Of a DNA stretch of 64,000 nucleotides, positions 1 through 12,400 are shown one piece after another. The stretch comes from Chlamydomonas sphaeroides. Lineage: Eukaryota > Chlorophyta > Chlorophyceae > Chlamydomonadales > Chlamydomonadaceae. The notes beneath the pieces were generated by a model, which searched no databases, was not told the origin of the DNA, and saw nothing but the letters and a program-made list of their open reading frames with translations. Numbering within the stretch: position 1 is the stretch's first letter; each line of letters opens with the position of its first letter. Made by a program: the position numbers and the translations under genes. Location of the stretch: positions 31,482 through 95,481 of the forward strand of contig BDDC01000043.1 in NCBI GenBank assembly GCA_001662425.1, in the 5' to 3' direction.

Positions 1-3000
1 CGGAAGACCCCATCCTGGACGAGGGCGGCCACAGCCAGATGAGCATCGAGGCCATCAAGTCCGAGGTGGAGGAATACGCGCAGCGTGCCTACAAGATGGG
101 CAAGGCGGCCAAGGAGGACCTGGTGCGTTATGCGGTTGCGCCGTGTACGGGATGTACCGGCATGAGGGAGCGGCACGTTCCGCGCCTTAAGCACAAGCAA
201 CGTTTGGGGCAGCGCTGTTGAAGCCTCTTCACCGGCTGCGGTTGGGAAGCGCGCCTGTGCGGAAGCGTCTGATTGGGACAGCGCTGTTTTGTGCCGCACA
301 CCCCGGGCCGTAAACCGCTGTTTTTCTAACCCTCTTCCCTGCCCCTGTGGCCTCCTTCCTGCCCCCAGGTGGTGGTGCGGCTCAAGGACTGCATCGACGA
401 CTTCAAGCAGATCCTGCCGCTGGTGGAGGAGCTGGCCAACCCGGCGCTCAAGTCGCGGCACTGGGAGCAAATCTTCAAGCTCATCGACGCAGACATCCCG
501 CCCAACGACAACGGCGTCGGCTACGCACCCTTCTCCGTGCGCATGTTGCTGCAGTACAACGCGCTGGACCGGTACGACCCCATCCAGGTGCGCACGGACG
601 TACGGAAGCGCCGCAGGCCGGTTGCGGGACACATGGCTTCAGCCGGGCTGCAGTTCCGCCCACCGATAGGCCGAGCACGATCGGTTGGCCGCGCTGACTG
701 CCGGTGTGCGCTGTGGGGGCTGCTGCTGCAACCGCAGGCCATTAGCGGCGTGGCGTCCAAGGAGTACAGCCTGGAGAAGGTGCTGGAGAAGATGGACAAC
801 GACTGGAAGGGCGTCGAGTTCCGCTGCATCGAGTACAAGGACACGTGAGACACCGGGCCCCGGGATGCCCGCCGCGCCCGGCCATCCTGCCCACCCCCAC
901 CCTCCTGCTCCAGATCCCTTTCCCTGAGATTCCGCGACATGCAAGTTCATCGCTTAATGACATGCGCACCTGCCACCCTCCTGCCCCGCAGCGGCACGTT
1001 CATCCTGGGAGGCACCGACGAGATCCAGGCGCTGCTGGACGACCAGATCGTTAAAACGCAGGCCATGCGTGCCAGCCCATACATCAAACCGCTGGAAGCG
1101 CAGGCCACCAAGTGGGAGACCATGCTTACAACGCTGCAGGCGCGTGTGCGCCGCGCCCGGGCCTCCGCGTCCTCCACACCCGCGGCTGCGTGCGTGTTAG
1201 GCGGTAGCCTCGCCTAATGCGCTCAGCGCTGGGTCGCAGCCGTGAGCTCCTCCATCTCACGCTTCCTTCTTTGCCGCATGCCTCTTGCTGCCGTGATCAT
1301 GCTGTGCCCCAACAGGACATGCTGGACAACTGGCTGTCGTGCCAGGCCACGTGGCAGTACCTGGAGCCCATCTTCAGCTCGCCCGACATCCTCAAGCAGA
1401 TGCCCGAGGAGGGCGAGAAGTTCCAGGTCGTCGACACGGTGAGCCGGACCACCTGTGGCACACGTTCGGGCCAGGCACGGCAAGCTGCTGGAGTCGCAAC
1501 GGAGCCGCTTGTGCATGGGCCTGCCTGTGGACAGAAGCGTGTTGGAGCAGAGCGCTGACGGTGCCTGCCCGTTCGTGTGTGTGGTCCTGCTGCGCAGTCT
1601 TGGCGCGAGGTGATGGAGTCGACGTCGGCGGCGCCCGCGTGCACAACTGTGGCCGAGGAGCTGGAAAAGCTACTTGCTCTGCAGGTGCGGACGCGCAGCC
1701 CCAAAAGCGAGCCCCGCCCTGGCCCTCATCCTGCCGTTCCCATGCCTGCCTTAGCGGCCCTACGTACCCGTAGCGGGCGGCGCCTGCCCTATCTCCTGCC
1801 AACTCCGCTTTACTCATGGGCCGGCGTGAGCATTTGTGCCAAGATTCGCCACAGCTGACACTCCCCACACATAGCACTCCGTGACCCCCATGCTTGCTGC
1901 GCGCTCGCATGCCGTCACTCGCGCGCAGGAGGCGAACCGGCTGCTTGAGGAGATCCAGAAAGGCCTGGCGGCCTACCTGGAGCTCAAGCGCCTGGCCTTC
2001 CCGCGCTTCTTCTTCCTGTCCAACGACGAGATGCTTGAGGTGCGGCCCACGGGCAAGCCACGCGGTTGGGGCCAGCTTTTCACCTCTGGCTGGGGCCATG
2101 GACAGCGACCTGGCATTGTGCCGGGACAGAAGGCTGCTATGCGGTGTGGTTTGCGGGCCCTACCCTCCGTGTGTTGCGACACGAGCCTTAAGCGCCATAT
2201 GCTCGCTGCTTCCTTCTTCCCGTCTCGCCGCAGATCCTGTCCGAGACCAAGGACCCCACGCGCGTGCAGCCGCACCTCAAAAAGTGCTTCGAGGGCATCG
2301 ACAAGCTGCGCTTCGAGGGCCAGCACGCCGAGATCACGGGCATGGTGTCGTGCGAGGGCGAGCTGGTGCCGCTCAAGACCAAGATCAAGCCCGCCGACGC
2401 CAACGGCAGCGTCGAGAAGTGGCTAGTCCAGGTGCGAAGCAAGGCGATGTTCTGCCTGGCGACTGCTCGCCATTATCAAGCCTTGCCGGCATGCTGATGC
2501 GAGGTTCGTCCGCCGTGCTTACCGCGCAGGTGGAGGCGGGCATGGTGGAGTCGGTGCAGGAGATGTGCCGGCGCGGCGTGCTGAGCTACCCCACCGTCGC
2601 CCGCGAGCAGTGGGTGCTCGACTGGCCCGGCCAGGTGGTGCTGGTCGTGACCGGCGCCTTCTGGACGCGGGTGAGCAAGTGACCACATTGCAGCGCCCAG
2701 CGCCTCCAATTTTAAACGCAACCGACTGCGTCTGGGCATTGTTGCAGCTGTTTTGCGCCCTGTCGCCTGCTCACCACCGCGCTGCATTGCTGCTTCACCC
2801 CCTGTCGGCCCGTAGGAGGTCACTGCGGCTATCATCAGCCCCGAGGCCGGCGCACTGGCGGCCTGCGCCGAGCGCAACACCGCGCAGCTGGGCGCCATCG
2901 TGTCGCTTGTGCGCGGCGAGCTGACCAAGCTCAACCGCGCCACGCTGAGCGCGCTGGTGGTCATGGACGTGCACGCGCGCGACGTGGTGGTGGCGCTGGC

Positions 3001-3429
3001 GGCCGAGCAGGGCGTGTCGGGCGACGCCAACCACTTCAGCTGGCTGTCTCAGCTGCGCATGTACTGGGAGGTGCGTGCGACGAGAACTTGGCTTGACCGC
3101 GAAGCGGGGCAGCTGGGGCTGCGGTTGCGAGGGATAGAGGCTGAAACAGGGCGCTCTTGGGCCGCGAAGCTGTGTGCCTGCTGCGGCAGGGGAGGAGCAG
3201 GGGTGCTGGGGTTGAGAGCTGCGGCGTGTGCTGTCCCGCAGGCCAAGGACGCGGCGCAGGAGGAGGCGCAGGAGGGCACCATCATGGTGCGCATGATGAA
3301 CGCGGAGGTGGAGTACGGCTACGAGTACCTGGGCAACAGCATGCGCCTGGTGGTGACGCCGCTCACGGACCGCTGCTACCGCACGCTTATGGGCGCCATC
3401 CACCTCAACCTGGGAGGCGCGCCAGAGGG
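1..3429 (+). other. Dynein linker region (12 exons or parts)
   Basis: These exons encode the distal tail and the linker that swings across the AAA ring. Visible blocks are the ILGGTDEIQALLDDQ segment near 1005-1045, the RFFFLSNDEMLEIL segment across the 2038/2234 junction (a hallmark of dynein linkers), and the lead into AAA1 ending in LGNSMRLVVTPLTDRCY near 3325-3380. Exons include 1-122, 369-587, 738-845, about 1316-1438, about 2234-2429 and 3241-3429. Confidence 0.85.
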
Positions 3430-6400
3430 GTGAGCGCGTCCAGGGCCGGGTTACTGGTTGCCGCGTGCGCAGCCGGACGGGTGAATTGTGTGAGGTGTGG
3501 GGAACGGGCTGCTGCGTTGGAGGGCGTCTACTTAACGCAGGCTGGGTTGGGTGGTGCGCTCCCGGCGCGCAGGCCGGCCGGCACGGGCAAGACGGAGACG
3601 ACCAAGGACCTGGCCAAGGCGCTGGCGCGCCAGTGCGTGGTGTTCAACTGCTCCGACACACTCGACTACCAGACCATGGCCAAGTTCTTCAAGGGCCTGG
3701 CCTCCAGCGGCGCCTGGGCGTGCTTTGACGAGTTCAACCGCATCGACCTGGAAGTGCTGTCCGTTGTGGCGCAGCAAGTGAGGCGGCGCGTGTGTGGGCT
3801 GTGCATGGCCGCGCCCGTGATGGCTGGGAGCGATGCCTCAAGTTAGCAGCACACGGCTTCTGGCGCTGACACGACCCCATGTGACACACACCCCTGCCTC
3901 GCTGCGCTCGTCAGGTGCTTGAGATCCAGCTGGCGGTCAAGCAGCGCGTCAAGACATTCTTCTTCGAGGGCACGGAGCTGCCGCTGCGGCCCACCTGCAA
4001 CGTGTTCATTACCATGAACCCCGGCTACGCGGGCCGCTCCGAGCTGCCCGACAACCTGAAGGTGCGCCCTGCCCCCTGTGCGCCCATTCCACCAGCACAC
4101 GCTCTGCCGCCCGTTGTGCGGTGCTGCAACGCAGCAGCCCCCGTCCTGCCCTCGCTCAACACATATCAGCCAAGGTCTGGCACTGCTCGCATGCTTCTGT
4201 CCCGCGCAACGCAGGCGCTGTTCCGCACGGTGGCAATGATGGTGCCCGACTACGCGCTCATCAGCGAGATCATGCTGTACAGCAACGGCTACCTGCAGGC
4301 GCGCGAGTGCGCCCGCAAGATCGTGGCCACCTACAAGCTCTGCTCCGAGCAGCTGTCCAGCCAGGACCACTACGACTACGGTGCGTCTGCCATACCCCAC
4401 CTTATCTCCAACCCGCAAAACACGCTACGCAGCATCCCGCGAGCTGTAGTAGCTCTGCAATCCCAGACTTGACCCAGTCCGCCGCTTGCTGCCCACAACC
4501 CACCGCAGGCATGCGCGCGGTGATGGCGGTGCTGCGCGCCGCGGGCAACCTCAAGCGCCGCTTCCCCGACTCCGACGAGTTCGTGCTGATGCTGCGCTCC
4601 ATCATCGACGTCAACCTGTGCAAGTTCCTCAGCCACGATGTGCCGCTCTTCAACGGCATCGTGTCGGACCTGTTCCCAGGTGCGGAACACAGCGAGTGCT
4701 CCCGCGCCAGCCTGCGATATGATGCAAAGCGCCCGCACAGACCTGGCGCGGACAACCATAAGTATGCGTCAGCACCTGTTGCGTCTTGCTGGTTTGCTGA
4801 TACGCCACCCTCCCGCGGTCGCGCCTCCGCAGGCGTGGTCCTGCCCGAGCCCGACTACGCGCACCTGACGGAGGCCATGAAGCGGCAGTGCGTAATCCAC
4901 AACCTGCAGCCCACCGACTACTTCCTCATGAAGACCATCCAACTGTACGAGATGGTGGTCGTGCGCCACGGCCTTATGACTGTGGGACAGCCCTACTCGG
5001 GCAAGACGGCCAGCCTCAAGGTGCGGCGGTTGGCACCGCACGCCCTGGCGGCACCTCTCCCAGCTGACAATGTGGCGCGCTGGGCAGGGCGGCCCAGCCG
5101 GAGGCCAGCGGCCTGCTTATGCGCGCTGCTGTGCCGCGCTGGGCAGGGCGTCCCAACCGGGGGCCAGCGGCCTGCGTATGCGCGCTACTGGTTCAGCGAG
5201 AGTCGCCAGTATCAGCTATGGGGGCAGCTGCAAGCTAGCTAGGGCTGACCTGGATGCCGTGCTTTGCCGGGCCGCAGGTGCTGGCGGGCGCGCTGTCTGA
5301 CCTGCACGAGCGCGGTGTCGTAGGCGCGCTGTACAACAAAGTGCAGACGCGCACCATCAACCCCAAGAGCGTTACCATGGGCCAGCTCTACGGCGAAACG
5401 GACCGCGCGACGCAGGAGTGGAAGGACGGCGTGCTGGCGGTGGCCTTCAGGTGCGAGCCGTGCCTATTACCCTGCAATGTGCATACTGCCAGCCGAGCCA
5501 CGCGTTCGATGTGTGCAAGGTAGCGCTGCCTGACTAGTAAATTGTGTTATTGGCATGGCGGCCTGCAGGTCGCTGGCCGCGGACCCGTCGGAGGACCGCA
5601 AGTGGCTGGTGCTGGACGGGCCCGTGGACGCGATCTGGATTGAGAACATGAACACTGTGCTAGACGACAACAAGAAGCTGTGCCTGCCCAACAGCGAGAT
5701 CATCCAGATGAGCTCCACCATGTCCATGATCTTTGAGGTGCGGCCCGGCACAGGCAATGCATAAAACACCCACACCAAGGCCTGCGCCCCAGCCTCGTGC
5801 GCCCTCCTGATTCCGTGCCCATCCTGGCTGTGCCGCTCCACCTCTGGCCCGGCAGGTGGGCGACCTGGCGGTGGCCTCGCCCGCCACCGTGTCCCGCTGC
5901 GGCATGGTCTACCTGGAGCCGCACCAGCTGGGCTGGCAGCCGCTGCTGACCAGCTGGCTGGCCACGCTGCCGCGCAGCCTGGGGCCCAAACTCCGCAAGC
6001 ACATCGAGACGCTCTTCGAGTGGCTCATGCCCCCCTGCCTGAGGTGCGCGCCGCCAGAGGCTGCCAGCCTCGGGCCCGTCCCGCTCTCTTTTCACAGCGC
6101 CGCAACAACATCCAGCCCGTTGGCGCCTATGCAAACCCTGCACCGCGAAGCCTCACATGTCGCGACATCGCAGCATGCGTGTCGAGGGCTCCCTGGGGCC
6201 GTTGAGCGCAGCCACCTTCCTGGGCCTGATCCACACGGTCCTCCGCCGCCGGTTCCTTGCCGCCCAGATTTGTGCGGAAGGACGCCAAGGAGGTCAGCCC
6301 CACGGAGGACATTGGCCTCGCTCGCTCCACCATGCGGCTCATGACCAGCCTGCTCACGGAGGACTTCGGGGCGCCCGTCAACCCGGCAGCCACGGCGGCC

Positions 6401-9400
6401 GCTGAGGCGGCCCTGGCCTCCATTGAGTCGGTGCCAAGCGGCGGCGTGCCGCCGCTGTCGGCCGAGGGCAGCAGCGCGGCCGTGCCCGCCGAGGGTGGCG
6501 CACCTGCAACCGAGGGCGGTGAGAAGTCCGCGTCGGTGCCGGAGAAGGAGCGCTCGGCGATGGACATGGGCTCCTCCGATGAGCAGGAGGAGGCTCCAGG
6601 TGAGGCATGGCCACAGGCGTAGGAAGCTCCAGAGGCGCACCACGCAGCATTGTGGGTCGACCCCCGCAAAGCTCCAGGCGCGGAGCCCCAAGAAGCCACT
6701 ACCTGCCAGCGGTCACACTTCGATGGCGCCTTACTCCCTCGCGGCCCTCGTCGCCCCACGCAAGCAGGTGCCTCGTACGACGACAACACCAAGACGCTGC
6801 TGGTTGAGTCGGCGTTCCTGTTCGCGCTGGTCTGGTCCGTGGGCTGCACGGGCGACGGCGAGAGCCGCCGCAAGTTCGACACCCACTTGCGCACCCTTCT
6901 GTCAGGGCTGGTGCCGGATGGCTATCTGGTGAGCTTGCCACTACGCAATCCGCTGCAAACCCTTCTCTGCCACGCAGCCGTCTCCGGCGCTTTTTCGCGC
7001 GCTCTCCCTCGGCCTTTCCCGGCGTTTCTGCGAACGGCCCAACTAATGTGTACGCAGCCACAAGGAAAGGCCGGCTGAACGCGCCCTTGCCGCCGCCGCC
7101 GCTGCTACCGCAGGACTACGTGACGCCGGGGCTCAAGGTGTCGCTGTCAGTGCTGGTGCCGCAGCCCGACAGCGGCTCCACGCTGTTCGACTACGCGCTG
7201 CAGAAGCGCGCCAGCGGGCCCGGTCTGGTGCCCGGCCGCTGGCAGCTGTGGACGGACACCATCCCGTCGCTCGACATCCCCAGCGACGCGCAGTTCGCCG
7301 ACATCATCATTCCCACCAAGGACTCGGCCAGGTGGGCATGATCCCACTTACCTCCCGCCTTCGCTCCCCCGTCCCGTCGACGCCAGCCAACACGCCACAC
7401 CGGACACTCTGTTTCTTCTTGACCTTGCCGCACCTCACCCCACTGTACCTCGCAATGCCGTACAACATATCCCTGCTGTACAGGTACACATTCCTGCTGG
7501 ACCTGGCGCTGCAGTACAACCAGCCACTGCTCATGGTGGGCCCCACCGGCACCGGCAAGTCCACCTACATCAACCGCCACCTGGTGTCGACGCTGCCCAA
7601 GGACAAGTGGACTCCCGTCTTCGTCACCTTCTCGGCGCGCACAACCGCCAACATGGCGCAGGACCAGATCGACGGCAGGCTGGACAAGCGGCGCAAGGGC
7701 GTGTACGGGCCGCCCGTGGGACGCAAGTGAGCTGGGGTTACTGCGGGATGGGCGGAGCATGGCGTGGCTGGGGTTGCAGCTCCCACCTTGCCTCGCACCT
7801 GCCGGACCATCGCCTCGGCCCTAGACAGTGGCGGTGTGCAGAAGGAGGGCGTGCTGAGCCGGCTGCTGACCCTGTGGTGGCTTTGTGGTTGTGCTCACCG
7901 CAGGGCTGTGCTGTTCGTGGATGACCTCAACATGCCCGCCAAGGAGACCTACGGCGCGCAGCCGCCCATTGAGCTGCTGCGCCAGAGCCTGGACCAGGGC
8001 GGCTGGTACGGCCGCGACAACGTGTGGCGCCAGCTGATCGACACACAGATCGTAGCGGCCATGGGCCCGCCCGGCGGCGGCCGCACCTTTGTCACGAACC
8101 GCTTCCTTCGCCACTTCAACGTTTTGGCACTGGCGCAGGTATGGGACCCGGCCTACAGTCCGCGCCGCGTAGCGGCACCGTTCGCGAAATGATCCGGGAA
8201 GAGGCCGTACGGTATTCGCATGCGCATATGCGACGGCCCGCTATGTGATCCGCACACCTCGCACCTCGCGCTCCGCGCAACCGGGGCCCCACCCCTGCAG
8301 GTGGCGGAGGACTCGCTGGTGCACATTTTCCGCACCATCCTGGACTGGCACCTGGAGCGCAACGCCTTCCCCAGCACCGTGGCCAGCCTCAGCGGCTCGC
8401 TCATCGACGCGACGCTCGAGGTGTACACGCAGTCGATGGCCAAGCTGCTGCCCACGCCCACCAAGAGCCACTACGTGTTCAACCTGCGCGACTTCGCTCG
8501 GGTCGTCCAGGTGCGGCCTGCAGGCCCGCCGCCAGCTCAGCCCCCGCTCGCCACCGTCCGTGTACTCGGCCCCTGCCTTGGCATGTGCACCACGCAACCG
8601 CGCCTGTGTTGGCCTGACCCAATCGGACCTGGCCTGATCTGACCCGCCCCGCTGTCTCTCCCGCGCAGGGCGTGATGATGCTGCCCCGCGAGTCGCTGCC
8701 GAAGGCCGCCGACCCTTCCGAGGAGGGCATCGCGCTGGGCGAGGGCGTGGCGCTGTACCGCCGGCTGTGGGTGCACGAGGTGTTCCGCGTCTTCTACGAC
8801 CGCCTCGTCGACGATGCGGACCGCCATTGGCTCATCGGCCAGGTGCGGGCAGCAAACGGGGCATGCCGATCAAGCATGTATGCATCGCGAGGGCATGGCG
8901 CCGAGCTGGGACCTAGGAATCCCACAAGGCCAGGGCCTGACCGCCGCACGCGTGTGCGCCCTTGCGAGCAGGTCAAGACCACGGTGGGCGTGCACTTCGA
9001 CTGCAGCTTCGACAAGCTGATGAACGGGCTGCTGTCGGATGAGGACCGCAAAGCTGGCAAGGCCATAACGCACGAGGTGCGGCGCCCCGGCTGAGGCCAC
9101 CCAGCGGCACACAGCGGGCAACAGCTAGCTACTCCAGACCGAGTGAGGGCCCTTGACTGATGTGTATGTTGCGGCGGCCTGGCTGGTGGTTGCCTCGCAG
9201 GACATGCGGCGCTGCTTCTTCGGCGACTACGCCGACACCAACGAGCCCGAGCCCTCGCTGCGCAAGTACGCCGAGGTGCAGGACGTGGTGAGTCCAAGTG
9301 CGGCAACTGTCGGGGCTTTTGCACGCTGCCGACATGGGCGGCACCCCGCTGCCTGGCGCGGCCGCACGCGGCCACGAGATCCCCGGAGCCCTGCTATGTC

Positions 9401-12400
9401 GCGCCTCCTGAATGGCCCTGCCGCCTGCCTCGGCGCCCCCGTCCGCCCCGTTCGCGCCTTCTCAGTCGAGCCTGGTGACGACCATGGAGGAGTACCTGGC
9501 GGACCACAACGGCACCTCCAAGCGCCCCATGAACCTGGCCATGTTCCTGTTCGCCGTGGAGCACGTCAGCCGCATCTGCCGCCTGCTCAAGCAGCCCGGT
9601 GAGCGACGCAACACCTTGCCCGCCTCGCGCCCCTAGCCGAAGGGTTCTATCGCATTCCATGCCCACCCCCGTGGGCGCGGCTTGGACGCTGCGCTCCTCG
9701 CCGCCGTGCCCTGAGCCCCCGTGCCCTACTGTGTGTGTGCCCGCAATCTCACGCAGGCGGCAACATGCTGCTCGTGGGCGTGGGCGGCAGTGGGCGCCAG
9801 AGCCTGACCCGGCTGGCGGGCTTCATCTCTGGCATGGAGGTGCTGCAGGTGGAGATCGCCAAGAGCTACGGCCGCACCGAGTGGCGCGACGACCTCAAGA
9901 AGGTGCGCCCGCCGGCCATCATGCGCCACCCCGAAGCACAGCTGCCTCGCATGTTCCTGCACGCCCGCCTGGCGTTTAAAAGCGGCCCGCTCACAAAGCC
10001 CCGCTGCCATTCACCGCAACCCAGGTCCTGCGCGTCGCGGGCGCCGACAACAAGTCGGTGGTCTTCCTGTTCAGCGACACGCAGATCAAGGAGGAGTCGT
10101 TCCTGGAGGACATCAACAACATCCTCAACAGCGGCGAGGTGCCCAACATGTTCCCGCAGGACGAGCGCATGCAGATTATGGAGGCCGTGCGCACGCGCGC
10201 CGAGAAGCGCGGCCTGGAGACGCCGCTGGAGCTGTGGGGCTTCTTCGTGGAGCAGTGCCGCCGCAACCTGCATGTGGGTACAGCGTCGGGACCGGGTCGG
10301 GTACAGGAGCGGAGACAGGGGCGGGGACGAGAACAGCCCTGGCAAGGCTGCTTCATGGAAGGGAATGGCAGAGCCAGCACACCTGTGTGCCATGTCAGCT
10401 GCATCACAGGCCCCGCCCAAACACGTCGCTGCCCTGCTGCCCCGCTGCCCCGCTTCCCCCCCCCCAGGTGATGCTGTGCTTCAGCCCCATCGGCGACGCG
10501 TTCCGGGAGCGCCTGCGCGCCAACCCGTCCATCGTCAACTGCTGCACCATCGACTGGTTCCAGGTCTGGCCGCGCGACGCGCTCGAGGCCGTGGCGTTCA
10601 AGTTCCTGCGCGAGATGGAGATGGACGAGCCCACTCGCAAGCAGCTGGTGCAGCTGTGCCAGGCGTTCCACTCCAAGATCCGCAAGGCCTCGGAGGAGTT
10701 CCGGTGAGCGGGTTGCGCGGCTCGTGGCCGGTGGCGCTGCGTGGCGCCTGCGCCCGCCGAGGGCGGCAGGACCTGCAGCCTGACGCAGTGAGCAACAAGG
10801 GGGCTGGTGGGGCTCCGCCGCGGCCCTGGCGCGGGCTGCGTGTAACCCACCGAGTGTTTCCTGTCCCGCCCAGGCAACAACTGGGCCGCCACAACTACGT
10901 GACGCCCACGTCCTACCTGGAGCTCATCAACACCTTCCGGTGCGCGACCGCCTGGCGCGGCTTGCGTGCGGACCTGCGCTGCCGCCTTGCATTGGCGGCT
11001 GCCCCCCATGACAAGGGGCCCGCCGTGAACAAAGCGCCGGCCTTCTGCGTGCGCCACTGCAATCAAGCCTGATGACCAACTGCCATCATGGCTGCACCTG
11101 GCCAATCTACCACCGCAGGACGCTGCTGGACCAGAAGCGCGCGGCCAACCGCAAGGCGCACTCGCGCTACAGCGTGGGCCTGCAGAAGCTGCAGAGCAGC
11201 GCGGAGCAGGTGGCGGGCATGCAGGCGGAGCTGCAGGCGCTGCAGCCGCAGCTGGTGCTCACGGTCAAGGAGGTGGAGAACCTCATGGCCGTCATTGCGC
11301 GCGAGAAGGCTGAGGTGGTCGAGCCCAAGGTGCGGGCCGCAGGCGCAGACGCTGCGTGGCTTTGGCAGGGGCGTACAAAGCGGGTGGCTGCCAGGATTGC
11401 GGAGCTGAGCCCTTGGTGTGGCGCTGGTACGTGCCCTTGTCGCGGCTTGTCCCTGCAGGCGGCCATCGTCAAGGGCGAGGAGGCCAAGGCGCAGGAGAAG
11501 GCGGACGCCGCCAAGGCCATCAAGGACGAGTGCGAGGCCGACCTGGCCGAGGTGCGCTCGCAGCACAGCACATACAGCGCAGCAACTTGAGCGACGCCCC
11601 CGTGCTTGATGTTCACACACGCACTGACGTGGCCGCCCCTCGCTCGCCTCCCTCCTGGCGTCGTGCAGGCGCTGCCCATCCTGAACGAGGCGCTGGCTGC
11701 CCTGGACACCATTGACGAGAAGGACATCAGCTACATCAAGAAGCTGGGCAACCCGCCCTCCATCATCAAGCTCGTGCTCGAGGTGCGCTGAACGCGGCCT
11801 GAAGGCTGCCACGTCCGCTGCCACCCCACGCTTGCCATGCTGCTGCCTGCGTGCTCCAACGCCCGATGCCCACCGACTCTGCTTCCTTCCCATGAATTCC
11901 CACGCAGGCCGTGTGCGTGATCCTGGACGTCAAGCCCGCCAAGGTCAAGGACGACACCGGCAAGACGGTGCTCGACTACTGGAAGAGCAGCGTGGCGCTC
12001 ATGAACGAGCGTGACTTCCTGCAGCGCCTCAAGCTGTACGACAAGGACAACATCCCGCCAAAGATCATCGGCGTCATCCGCGAGACGTACTGCAAGAACG
12101 AGGCCTTCACGCCTGCCGCGGCGCGCAATGCGTCGCCCGCCGCCGAGGGCATGTGCAAGTGAGCGCCGTTGGCCTGCAAGAGCGCCTCGGCTCATCACAC
12201 CCCATGGCTCGGCGCCCAATCCCGTGCAACCTGCTTCTGTTGCATCGTGCAATGCCTTGCCCAGTCCAACGTCCGACCCACATGGCCGACTGACCCATCC
12301 CATGTGTTTCTCTCTCCCCACCTTCTCCCCGCCTTCTCCCCACATCAGATGGGTGCACGCCATGTCCAGCTACGACAAGGTGGCCAAGATCGTTGCGCCC

